Assembly: GCF_029633865.1 (NCBI RefSeq)
Contig: NC_079212.1
Coordinates: 150,888,018 to 150,952,017, forward strand
Direction: 5' to 3'
Source: Lampris incognitus
Taxonomy: Eukaryota; Chordata; Actinopteri; Lampriformes; Lampridae
DNA length: 64,000 nucleotides
Shown: piece by piece, positions 22,277 to 35,600 of the stretch
Layout of the letters: each line of letters opens with the position of its first letter
Position numbering within the stretch: position 1 is the stretch's first letter
Notes under the pieces: generated by a model
The model's input: the letters and a program-made list of their open reading frames with translations, nothing else
What the model was told of the DNA's origin: nothing
Databases searched by the model: none
Program-made: the position numbers and the translations under genes

Positions 22277-22795
22277 TGTGTGTGAGTGATGTCTGCAAGA
22301 GCTGGAAGCTTCTGTGAACCGGAGTCCAATTCCTCGTGTGCATAGGCACTTGGGCAATAAAGTTGATTCCGATTACATCACAAAGTACCAAGACCATGGT
22401 ACTAACTGGTGTAGGCAGGTTTTCATTCTAATCACACTACTCTCCATGACTCCTGTTGGAAACCGTTTGCTTCAGACTGAGGGTGGATGTTGTGGTTCTG
22501 GTGCCCAGGTGTCCATCCCATTCTGGTCGGTGGAAGCAACCCAGCAGCCAGGGGCCGAGGCCAGCGGGTCTCAGACCGACCCTCAGGCCCAGGAGGACAA
22601 CCTGGAAGAGCTGATGGAGGTAGAGGTCGTCTCCCATGACAAGATGGCTGCCTGCTGCCACCTGGGCTGCATGCTCTGCTGCTCAGTTAACCAATAGGAT
22701 CACACACCGAGTGTGTTACATTAACCAGCAGGACCACCATCTACTTCAACTGATCAGTAACATAACCCACTACATTACCTTGACTTAGTCTGACA
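22277..22795 (+). repeat. ~520-bp segment duplicated at 44247-44765, LINE tail plus exon-like sequence
   Basis: The segment is almost identical to 44247-44765 (differences seen at 22312-22313 and about 22793). It starts with a LINE-type 3' end (GGGCAATAAAGTTGATTCCG). It continues into a region with an acceptor-like TTTGCTTCAG and an open frame [54 protein letters not shown], stop. I do not recognise the protein. It may be a last exon or a chance frame. The LINE tail at the left edge suggests spread by LINE-driven 3' transduction. Confidence 0.7.
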
Positions 22796-23560
22796 CTGTA
22801 TACTGCCATAGTGCTCAAACACTTTTTTTTTAATAGTTGAAATATTGAGATGAACAATACCAACATTGTCTAAAATTAGTCTGCTCATGTACCTGTGCAT
22901 TATTTAACTGAGCAATTTTCACAAAGTTCATTTTAAATATGAGAACTAGGACAAACAATTCACCAGCATGACCTTGTATTTGTTGCACAGGAGAAGGAAG
23001 GCAAGTTTAATTAAGCGTCCTTACCTGTCAATCTATTGATCAGCAGACTGGAATCAAAATGGTAAACAGCTGGCTGGAGAAATGTCATCTGTCAAATCTA
23101 CACCAACGAGCTGTGCGGCACCGAGACAGCTTAGCAAGGCCCAGAATGACGAGACGAGAGAGAGAGACTAAATTTGTCTTGTGATAATAGTATGCTTAGT
23201 AACTATTGAATACTGCAGAAAGTACTACCTGCATGTACCAGTATGTTCTCTCAGACAGCCCTGAATCCTTTAATGCTGCCACCTGCTGGACCTTCTGATG
23301 GGGTCATCTCCATTTTAGTCAAACCAGAGAACGCACCTTTCAACATCCGCTGCTAGTAAAGTTGAAAACTTTTGGCCCTGATGGCATATGAGATTATTCT
23401 GCCTTGTCTGTGGTACTTGAAACCACCAACTATGGCTACTTCTTACTCAGGGAGTAGCTGGTCTGATGGTGGAGCCAGGGATGACGAGCTTCTACCTTTT
23501 CTCTAGCACAGACCCTTATCTGTCCAAGAAGTAAATGTGTATAAAATCAGACAATTAAGA
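22796..23560. other. Intergenic, downstream of ube2c
   Basis: No gene, RNA or clear repeat is seen between the duplicated segment and the ube2c polyadenylation signal. Confidence 0.45.
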
Positions 23561-23562
23561 AC

Positions 23563-23568
23563 TTTATT
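23563..23568 (-). terminator. ube2c polyadenylation signal AATAAA
   Basis: The canonical AATAAA on the minus strand lies 119 bp beyond the ube2c stop codon (23689-23687). Confidence 0.75.
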
Positions 23569-23686
23569 CACATTGAAGGTTGAAACATAAAAATACTGTA
23601 CAAAGCGAGCCGGACGTCAGACAGACACAGGACAGAGGAGGCCAGGAGCAGGACACTGAGGGATGCAGCACTGGATGAGGGTTGCT

Positions 23687-26600
23687 TCAGCTCTGGTAGG
23701 TTGAGTGTAAATGGGCTTTGAATGCTGAAAAGGCAAAATTATTAAAATATTTATTCCCTCTGACTTTCTTGGTGTGTTGATTGCTTCTACTTAGTTCTTG
23801 TTGTGTGGTGAGTGTCCAGTTCTCACCTTCCTGGTTGTCCCACAGTTCAGCTGCAGCCGTGTTCAGAGGACTCTCATTGTTTGGTTCTGCAGAACAGAGA
23901 AACAGGACTGAAAGATGAATAATGCCCTTCTAACTTGAAATGATTACACACAACAAAGCTCACCTTCCAGAATAAACAATTTTGATATGGTCAAGCTGTG
24001 GCTGTGTTTAAAAAAAACAAACCAAACAACAACCCAATACTAACTGTCATTCTGTCTGAATCTGTTTGGACCTCCCTGCCACCAAATTACAAGTAAATGA
24101 TTAAAATAAAACGTGTTTGACAGTATGACGCAGCAGCCTAGACACCAGCTAGCTGGCTATGAAAGAAGGCAGCACCTCCAAGTAGAGACTGTATGGACAG
24201 CAGGATGGACCTGACATCATAGAGGGCAGACCACTTGTCCTTCAGGATGTCCAGGCAGATGAAGCCCTGCTCGTCCACGTTGGGGTGGAAGCAGGGGGTG
24301 ATGAACTTGACGCATGGAGCTTTGTAAGGATAACCACTGGGAAACTCCAGAGACAGTTTGTAACGCAGCCCCTCATAGACCTGAGCAGAGATGGGAAGGG
24401 AGCAGGAGGAACAGAAGCAGGACTTAAAACATAGAAAACGTTGTTGGCCAACTGTGGCCTTTTGTCTGATATGATACAAAGATCACACTCAGAATGCAGG
24501 ACGCATCAGACAATATCTTAACAACTGCACCGTTTAAATGTTTTGTTTTCAGAACCAGATTTTGTTTCCTTGAGATCTACATAGTGTCCTGGTGTCTGTG
24601 TGTGTAGAACAGACAGGGTTACATGTTGTGTGTAGAACAGACAGGGTTATATGTTGTGTGTACAACAGACAGGGTTACATGTTGTGTGTAGAACAGACAG
24701 GGTTATATGTTGTGTGTAGAACAGACAGGGTTACATGTTGTGTGTAGAACAGACAGGGTTACATGTTGTGTGTAGAACAGACAGGGTTATATGTTGTGTG
24801 TAGAACAGACAGGGTTACATGTTGTGTGTACAACAGACAGGGTTACATGTTGTGTGTAGAACAGACAGGGTTACATGTTGTGTGTAGAACAGACAGGGTT
24901 ACATGTTGTGTGTAGAACAGACAGGGTTACATGTTGTGTGTAGAACAGACAGGGTTATATGTTGTGTGTACAACAGACAGGGTTTCATGTTGTGTGTAGA
25001 ACAGACAGGGTTATATGTTGTGTGTAGAACAGACAGGGTTACATGTTGTGTGTAGAACAGACAGGGTTACATGTTGTGTGTAGAACAGACAGGGTTACAT
25101 GTTGTGTGTACAACAGACAGGGTTACATGTTGTGTGTAGAACAGACAGGGTTATATGTTGTGTGTACAACAGACAGGGTTACATGTTGTGTGTACAACAG
25201 ACAGGGTTACATGTTGTGTGTAGAACAGACAGGGTTACATGTTGTGTGTAGAACAGACAGGGTTACATGTTGTGTGTAGAACAGACAGGGTTATATGTTG
25301 TGTGTAGAACAGACAGGGTTATATGTTGTGTGTACAACAGACAGGGTTACATGTTGTGTGTAGAACAGACAGGGTTATATGTTGTGTGTACAACAGACAG
25401 GGTTACATGTTGTGTGTAGAACAGACAGGGTTATATGTTGTGTGTAGAACAGACAGGGTTATATGTTGTGTGTACAACAGACAGGGTTACATGTTGTGTG
25501 TAGAACAGACAGGGTTACATGTTGTGTGTAGAACAGACAGGGTTATATGTTGTGTGTACAACAGACAGGGTTACATGTTGTGTGTACAACAGACAGGGTT
25601 ACATGTTGTGTGTACAACAGACAGGGTTACATGTTGTGTGTAGAACAGACAGGGTTATATGTTGTGTGTAGAACAGACAGGGTTACATGTTGTGTGTAGA
25701 ACAGACAGGGTTACATGTTGTGTGTACAACAGACAGGGTTACATGTTGTGTGTAGAACAGACAGGGTTACATGTTGTGTGTAGAACAGACAGGGTTATAT
25801 GTTGTGTGTACAACAGACAGGGTTACATGTTGTGTGTACAACAGACAGGGTTACATGTTGTGTGTAGAACAGACAGGGTTACATGTTGTGTGTACAACAG
25901 ACAGGGTTACATGTTGTGTGTAGAACAGACAGGGTTACATGTTGTGTGTACAACAGACAGGGTTACATGTTGTGTGTAGAACAGACAGGGTTATATGTTG
26001 TGTGTACAACAGACAGGGTTACATGTTGTGTGTACAACAGACAGGGTTACATGTTGTGTGTACAACAGACAGGGTTACATGTTGTGTGTAGAACAGACAG
26101 GGTTACATGTTGTGTGTAGAACAGACAGGGTTACATGTTGTGTGTAGAACAGACAGGGTTATATGTTGTGTGTAGAACAGACAGGGTTATATGTTGTGTG
26201 TAGAACAGACAGGGTTACATGTTGTGTGTAGAACAGACAGGGTTACATGTTGTGTGTACAACAGACAGGGTTACATGTTGTGTGTAGAACAGACAGGGTT
26301 ACATGTTGTGTGTACAACAGACAGGGTTACATGTTGTGTGTAGAACAGACAGGGTTACATGTTGTGTGTACAACAGACAGGGTTACATGTTGTGTGTAGA
26401 ACAGACAGGGTTATATGTTGTGTGTACAACAGACAGGGTTACATGTTGTGTGTACAACAGACAGGGTTACATGTTGTGTGTACAACAGACAGGGTTACAT
26501 GTTGTGTGTAGAACAGACAGGGTTACATGTTGTGTGTAGAACAGACAGGGTTACATGTTGTGTGTAGAACAGACAGGGTTACATGTTGTGTGTACAACAG

Positions 26601-29600
26601 ACAGGGTTACATGTTGTGTGTAGAACAGACAGGGTTACATGTTGTGTGTAGAACAGACAGGGTTACATGTTGTGTGTAGAACAGACAGGGTTACATGTTG
26701 TGTGTACAACAGAACAGGGTTACATGCTGTGTGTAGAACAGACAGGGTTACATGCTGTGTGTAGAACAGACAGGGTTATATGTTGTGTGTAGAACAGACA
26801 GGGTTACATGTTGTGTGTAGAACAGACAGGGTTATATGTTGTGTGTAGAACAGACAGGGTTACATGTTGTGTGTAGAACAGACAGGGTTACATGTTGTGT
26901 GTAGAACAGACAGGGTTATATGTTGTGTGTAGAACAGACAGGGTTACATGTTGTGTGTACAACAGACAGGGTTACATGTTGTGTGTAGAACAGACAGGGT
27001 TATATGTTGTGTGTAGAACAGACAGGGTTACATGTTGTGTGTAGAACAGACAGGGTTACATGTTGTGTGTACAACAGACAGGGTTATATGTTTTGTGTAG
27101 AACAGACAGGGTTATATGTTTTGTGTAGAACAGACAGGGTTACATGCTGTGTGTAGAACAGACAGGGTTACATGCTGTGTGTACAACAGACAGGGTTATA
27201 TGTTTTGTGTAGAACAGACAGGGTTACATGTTGTGTGTAGAACAGACAGGGTTACATGCTGTGTGTACAACAGACAGGGTTATATGTTGTGTGTACAACA
27301 GACAGGGTTATATGTTGTGTGTAGAACAGACAGGGTTACATGTTGTGTGTAGAACAGACAGGGTTACATGTTGTGTGTACAACAGACAGGGTTACATGTT
27401 GTGTGTAGAACAGACAGGGTTACATGTTGTGTGTAGAACAGACAGGGTTACATGTTGTGTGTACAACAGACAGGGTTACATGTTGTGTGTAGAACAGACA
27501 GGGTTACATGTTGTGTGTAGAACAGACAGGGTTATATGTTGTGTGTACAACAGACAGGGTTACATGTTGTGTGTACAACAGACAGGGTTACATGTTGTGT
27601 GTAGAACAGACAGGGTTACATGTTGTGTGTACAACAGACAGGGTTACATGTTGTGTGTAGAACAGACAGGGTTACATGTTGTGTGTACAACAGACAGGGT
27701 TACATGTTGTGTGTAGAACAGACAGGGTTATATGTTGTGTGTACAACAGACAGGGTTATATGTTGTGTGTAGAACAGACAGGGTTACATGTTGTGTGTAC
27801 AACAGACAGGGTTACATGTTGTGTGTAGAACAGACAGGGTTACATGTTGTGTGTAGAACAGACAGGGTTACATGTTGTGTGTAGAACAGACAGGGTTACA
27901 TGTTGTGTGTAGAACAGACAGGGTTACATGTTGTGTGTAGAACAGACAGGGTTACATGTTGTGTGTACAACAGACAGGGTTACATGTTGTGTGTACAACA
28001 GACAGGGTTACATGTTGTGTGTAGAACAGACAGGGTTACATGTTGTGTGTAGAACAGACAGGGTTACATGTTGTGTGTAGAACAGACAGGGTTACATGTT
28101 GTGTGTACAACAGACAGGGTTACATGTTGTGTGTAGAACAGACAGGGTTACATGTTGTGTGTAGAACAGACAGGGTTACATGTTGTGTGTAGAACAGACA
28201 GGGTTACATGTTGTGTGTACAACAGAACAGGGTTACATGTTGTGTGTAGAACAGACAGGGTTACATGTTGTGTGTAGAACAGACAGGGTTACATGTTGTG
28301 TGTAGAACAGACAGGGTTATATGTTGTGTGTAGAACAGACAGGGTTACATGTTGTGTGTAGAACAGACAGGGTTACATGTTGTGTGTAGAACAGACAGGG
28401 TTATATGTTGTGTGTAGAACAGACAGGGTTACATGTTGTGTGTACAACAGACAGGGTTATATGTTTTGTGTAGAACAGACAGGGTTACATGTGTGTAGAA
28501 CAGACAGGGTTACATGTTGTGTGTACAACAGACAGGGTTATATGTTTTGTGTAGAACAGACAGGGTTATATGTTGTGTGTAGAACAGACAGGGTTACATG
28601 TTGTGTGTACAACAGACAGGGTTATATGTTTTGTGTAGAACAGACAGGGTTACATGCTGTGTGTAGAACAGACAGGGTTACATGCTGTGTGTAGAACAGA
28701 CAGGGTTACATGTTGTGTGTAGAACAGACAGGGTTACATGTTGTGTGTAGAACAGACAGGGTTACATGTTGTGTGTAGAACAGACAGGGTTACATGCTGT
28801 GTGTAGAACAGACAGGGTTACATGTTGTGTGTAGAACAGACAGGGTTACATGTTGTGTGTAGAACAGACAGGGTTACATGTTGTGTAGAACAGACAGGGT
28901 TACATGTTGTGTGTAGAACAGACAGGGTTACATGTTGTGTGTAGAACAGACAGGGTTACATGTTGTGTGTAGAACAGACAGGGTTACATGTTGTGTGTAG
29001 AACAGACAGGGTTACATGTTGTGTGTAGAACAGACAGGGTTACATGTTGTGTGTAGAACAGACAGGGTTACATGCTGTGTGTAGAACAGACAGGGTTATA
29101 TGTTGTGTGTAGAACAGACAGGGTTACATGTTGTGTGTAGAACAGACAGGGTTACATGTTGTGTGTAGAACAGACAGGGTTACATGTTGTGTGTAGAACA
29201 GACAGGGTTATATGCTGTGTGTAGAACAGACAGGGTTACATGTTGTGTGTACAACAGACAGGGTTACATGTTGTGTGTAGAACAGACAGGGTTATATGTT
29301 GTGTGTAGAACAGACAGGGTTACATGTTGTGTGTAGAACAGACAGGGTTATATGTTGTGTGTAGAACAGACAGGGTTATATGTTGTGTGTAGAACAGACA
29401 GGGTTATATGTTGTGTGTAGAACAGACAGGGTTATATGTTGTGTGTAGAACAGACAGGGTTACATGTTGTGTGTAGAACAGACAGGGTTACATGTTGTGT
29501 GTAGAACAGACAGGGTTATATGTTGTGTGTAGAACAGACAGGGTTACATGTTGTGTGTACAACAGACAGGGTTACATGTTGTGTGTAGAACAGACAGGGT

Positions 29601-32600
29601 TATATGTTGTGTGTAGAACAGACAGGGTTACATGTTGTGTGTAGAACAGACAGGGGTTACATGTTGTGTGTACAACAGACAGGGTTATATGTTTTGTGTA
29701 GAACAGACAGGGTTATATGTTTTGTGTAGAACAGACAGGGTTACATGCTGTGTGTAGAACAGACAGGGTTACATGCTGTGTGTACAACAGACAGGGTTAT
29801 ATGTTTTGTGTAGAACAGACAGGGTTTACATGTTGTGTGTAGAACAGACAGGGTTACATGCTGTGTGTACAACAGACAGGGTTATATGTTGTGTGTACAA
29901 CAGACAGGGTTATATGTTGTGTGTAGAACAGACAGGGTTACATGTCGTGTGTAGAACAGACAGGGTTACATGTTGTGTGTACAACAGACAGGGTTACATG
30001 TTGTGTGTAGAACAGACAGGGTTACATGTTGTGTGTAGAACAGACAGGGTTACATGTTGTGTGTACAACAGACAGGGTTACATGTTGTGTGTAGAACAGA
30101 CAGGGTTACATGTTGTGTGTAGAACAGACAGGGTTACATGTTGTGTGTACAACAGACAGGGTTACATGTTGTGTGTACAACAGACAGGGTTACATGTTGT
30201 GTGTAGAACAGACAGGGTTACATGTTGTGTGTACAACAGACAGGGTTACATGTTGTGTGTAGAACAGACAGGGTTACATGTTGTGTGTACGAACAGACAG
30301 GGTTACATGTTGTGTGTAGAACAGACAGGGTTACATGTTGTGTGTAGCAACAGACAGGGTTATATGTTGTGTGTAGAACAGACAGGGTTACATGTTGTGT
30401 GTAGAACAGACAGGGTTACATGTTGTGTGTAGAACAGACAGGGTTACATGTTGTGTGTAGAACAGACAGGGTTACATGTTGTGTGTAGAACAGACAGGGT
30501 TACATGTTGTGTGTAGAACAGACAGGGTTACATGTTGTGTGTAGAACAGACAGGGTTACATGTTGTGTGTAGAACAGACAGGGTTACATGTTGTGTGTAC
30601 GAACAGACAGGGTTACATGTTGTGTGTACAACAGACAGGGTTACATGTTGTGTGTAGAACAGACAGGGTTACATGTTGTGTGTAGAACAGACAGGGTTAC
30701 ATGTTGTGTGTAGAACAGACAGGGTTACATGTTGTGTGTACGAACAGACAGGGTTACATGTTGTGTGTAGAACAGACAGGGTTACATGTTGTGTGTAGAA
30801 CAGACAGGGTTACATGTTGTGTGTAGAACAGACAGGGTTACATGTTGTGTGTAGAACAGACAGGGTTACATGTTGTGTGTAGAACAGACAGGGTTACATG
30901 TTGTGTGTAGAACAGACAGGGTTACATGTTGTGTGTAGAACAGACAGGGTTATATGTTGTGTGTAGAACAGACAGGGTTACATGTTGTGTGTAGAACAGA
31001 CAGGGTTACATGTTGTGTGTAGAACCAGGACAGGGTTACATGTTGTGTGTAGAACAGACAGGGTTACATGTTGTGTGTACAACAGACAGGGTTATATGTT
31101 TTGTGTAGAACAGACAGGGTTACNNNNNNNNNNNNNNNNNNNNNNNNNNNNNNNNNNNNNNNNNNNNNNNNNNNNNNNNNNNNNNNNNNNNNNNNNNNNN
31201 NNNNNNNNNNNNNNNNNNNNNNNNNNNNNNNNNNNNNNNNNNNNNNNNNNNNNNNNNNNNNNNNNNNNNNNNNNNNNNNNNNNNNNNNNNNNNNNNNNNN
31301 NNNNNNNNNNNNNNNNNNNNNNNATGTTGTGTGTAGAACAGACAGGGTTATATGTTGTGTGTAGAACAGACAGGGTTATATGTTGTGTGTAGAACAGACA
31401 GGGTTACATGTTGTGTGTAGAACAGACAGGGTTACATGTTGTGTGTAGAACAGACAGGGTTATATGTTGTGTGTAGAACAGACAGGGTTACATGTTGTGT
31501 GTACAACAGACAGGGTTACATGTTGTGTGTAGAACAGACAGGGTTATATGTTGTGTGTAGAACAGACAGGGTTACATGTTGTGTGTAGAACAGACAGGGT
31601 TACATGTTGTGTGTACACAGACAGGGTTATATGTTTTGTGTAGAACAGACAGGGTTATATGTTGTGTGTAGAACAGACAGGGTTACATGCTGTGTGTAGA
31701 ACAGACAGGGTTACATGCTGTGTGTACAACAGACAGGGTTATATGTTTTGTGTAGAACAGACAGGGTTACATGTTGTGTGTAGAACAGACAGGGTTACAT
31801 GCTGTGTGTACAACAGACAGGGTTATATGTTGTGTGTACAACAGACAGGGTTATATGTTGTGTGTAGAACAGACAGGGTTACATGTCGTGTGTAGAACAG
31901 ACAGGGTTACATGTTGTGTGTACAACAGACAGGGTTACATGTTGTGTGTAGAACAGACAGGGTTACATGTTGTGTGTAGAACAGACAGGGTTACATGTTG
32001 TGTGTACAACAGACAGGGTTACATGTTGTGTGTAGAACAGACAGGGTTACATGTTGTGTGTAGAACAGACAGGGTTACATGTTGTGTGTACAACAGACAG
32101 GGTTACATGTTGTGTGTAGAACAGACAGGGTTACATGTTGTGTGTAGAACAGACAGGGTTACATGTTGTGTGTACAACAGACAGGGTTACATGTTGTGTG
32201 TAGAACAGACAGGGTTACATGTTGTGTGTACAACAGACAGGGTTACATGTTGTGTGTAGAACAGACAGGGTTACATGTTGTGTGTACAACAGACAGGGTT
32301 ACATGTTGTGTGTAGAACAGACAGGGTTACATGTTGTGTGTACAACAGACAGGGTTACATGTTGTGTGTAGAACAGACAGGGTTACATGTTGTGTGTAGA
32401 ACAGACAGGGTTACATGTTGTGTGTAGAACAGACAGGGTTACATGTTGTGTGTAGAACAGACAGGGTTACATGTTGTGTGTAGAACAGACAGGGTTACAT
32501 GTTGTGTGTAGAACAGACAGGGTTACATGTTGTGTGTACAACAGACAGGGTTACATGTTGTGTGTACAACAGACAGGGTTACATGTTGTGTGTAGAACAG

Positions 32601-35600
32601 ACAGGGTTACATGTTGTGTGTAGAACAGACAGGGTTACATGTTGTGTGTAGAACAGACAGGGTTACATGTTGTGTGTAGCAACAGACAGGGTTACATGTT
32701 GTGTGTAGAACAGACAGGGTTACATGTTGTGTGTAGAACAGACAGGGTTACATGTTGTGTGTAGAACAGACAGGGTTACATGTTGTGTGTACAACAGACA
32801 GGGTTACATGTTGTGTGTAGAACAGACAGGGTTACATGTTGTGTGTAGAACAGACAGGGTTACATGTTGTGTGTAGAACAGACAGGGTTATATGTTGTGT
32901 GTAGAACAGACAGGGTTACATGTTGTGTGTAGAACAGACAGGGTTACATGTTGTGTGTAGAACAGACAGGGTTACATGTTGTGTGTAGAACAGACAGGGT
33001 TACATGTTGTGTGTACAACAGACAGGGTTATATGTTTTGTGTAGAACAGACAGGGTTACATGTGTGTGTAGAACAGACAGGGTTACATGTTGTGTGTAGC
33101 AACAGACAGGGTTATATGTTTTGTGTAGAACAGACAGGGTTATATGTTGTGTGTAGAACAGACAGGGTTACATGTTGTGTGTACAACAGACAGGGTTATA
33201 TGTTTTGTGTAGAACAGACAGGGTTACATGCTGTGTGTAGAACAGACAGGGTTACATGCTGTGTGTAGAACAGACAGGGTTACATGTTGTGTGTAGAACA
33301 GACAGGGTTACATGTTGTGTGTAGAACAGACAGGGTTACATGTTGTGTGTAGAACAGACAGGGTTACATGCTGTGTGTAGAACAGACAGGGTTACATGTT
33401 GTGTGTAGAACAGACAGGGTTACATGTTGTGTGTAGAACAGACAGGGTTACATGTTGTGTAGAACAGACAGGGTTACATGTTGTGTGTAGAACAGACAGG
33501 GTTACATGTTGTGTGTAGAACAGACAGGGTTACATGTTGTGTGTAGAACAGACAGGGTTACATGTTGTGTGTAGAACAGACAGGGTTACATGTTGTGTGT
33601 AGAACAGACAGGGTTACATGTTGTGTGTAGAACAGACAGGGTTACATGCTGTGTGTAGAACAGACAGGGTTATATGTTGTGTGTAGAACAGACAGGGTTA
33701 CATGTTGTGTGTAGAACAGACAGGGTTACATGTTGTGTGTAGAACAGACAGGGTTACATGTTGTGTGTAGAACAGACAGGGTTATATGCTGTGTGTAGAA
33801 CAGACAGGGTTACATGTTGTGTGTAGAACAGACAGGGTTACATGCTGTGTGTAGAACAGACAGGGTTATATGTTGTGTGTAGAACAGACAGGGTTACATG
33901 TTGTGTGTAGAACAGACAGGGTTACATGTTGTGTGTAGAACAGACAGGGTTACATGTTGTGTGTAGAACAGACAGGGTTACATGTTGTGTGTAGAACAGA
34001 CAGGGTTATATGTTGTGTGTAGAACAGACAGGGTTACATGTTGTGTGTAGAACAGACAGGGTTATATGTTGTGTGTAGAACAGACAGGGTTACATGTTGT
34101 GTGTAGAACAGACAGGGTTACATGCTGTGTAGAACAGACAGGGTTACATGTTGTGTGTACAACAGACAGGGTTATATGTTGTGTGTAGAACAGACAGGGT
34201 TACATGTTGTGTGTAGAACAGACAGGGTTATATGTTGTGTGTAGAACAGACAGGGTTACATGTTGTGTGTAGAACAGACAGGGTTACATGTTGTGTGTAG
34301 AACAGACAGGGTTACATGTGTGTAGAACAGACAGGGTTACATGTTGTGTGTAGAACAGACAGGGTTACATGTTGTGTGTAGAACAGACAGGGTTACATGT
34401 TGTGTGTAGAACAGACAGGGTTACATGTTGTGTGTAGAACAGACAGGGTTACATGTTGTGTGTAGAACAGACAGGGTTATATGTTGTGTGTAGAACAGAC
34501 AGGGTTACATGTTGTGTGTAGAACAGACAGGGTTACATGTTGTGTGTACAACAGACAGGGTTACATGTTGTGTGTAGAACAGAACAGGGTTACATGTGTG
34601 TAGAACAGACAGGGTTACATGTTGTGTGTAGAACAGACAGGGTTACATGTTGTGTGTAGAACAGACAGGGTTACATGCTGTGTGTAGAACAGACAGGGTT
34701 ACATGTTGTGTGTAGAACAGACAGGGTTATATGTTGTGTGTAGAACAGACAGGGTTATATGTTGTGTGTAGAACAGACAGGGTTACATGTTGTGTGTAGA
34801 ACAGACAGGGTTACATGTTGTGTGTAGAACAGACAGGGTTACATGTTGTGTGTAGAACAGACAGGGTTACATGTTGTGTGTAGAACAGACAGGGTTACAT
34901 GCTGTGTGTAGAACAGACAGGGTTACATGTTGTGTGTAGAACAGACAGGGTTACATGTTGTGTGTAGAACAGACAGGGTTACATGTTGTGTGTAGAACAG
35001 ACAGGGTTACATGTTGTGTGTAGAACAGACAGGGTTATATGTTGTGTGTAGAACAGACAGGGTTACATGCTGTGTGTAGAACAGACAGGGTTACATGCTG
35101 TGTGTAGAACAGACAGGGTTACATGTTGTGTGTAGAACAGACAGGGTTACATGCTGTGTGTAGAACAGACAGGGTTACATGTTGTGTGTAGAACAGACAG
35201 GGTTACATGTTGTGTGTAGAACAGACAGGGTTACATGTTGTGTGTAGAACAGACAGGGTTACATGTTGTGTGTAGAACAGACAGGGTTACATGTTGTGTG
35301 TAGAACAGACAGGGTTACATGTTGTGTGTAGAACAGACAGGGTTATATGTTGTGCGTAGAACAGACAGGGTTACATGTTGTGCGTAGAACAGACAGGGTT
35401 ACATGTTGTGTGTAGAACAGACAGGGTTATATGTTGTGTGTAGAACAGACAGGGTTACATGTTGTGTGTAGAACAGACAGGGTTACATGTTGTGTGTAGA
35501 ACAGACAGGGTTATATGTTGTGTGTAGAACAGACAGGGTTATATGTTGTGTGTAGAACAGACAGGGTTACATGTTGTGTGTAGAACAGAACAGGGTTACA

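Noticed and set aside
24138-24479. Single-exon 113-residue UBC-domain gene
   Set aside because: Homology starts and stops exactly at AG and GT splice sites; it is ube2c exon 4. The extra N- and C-terminal residues are intron translation.
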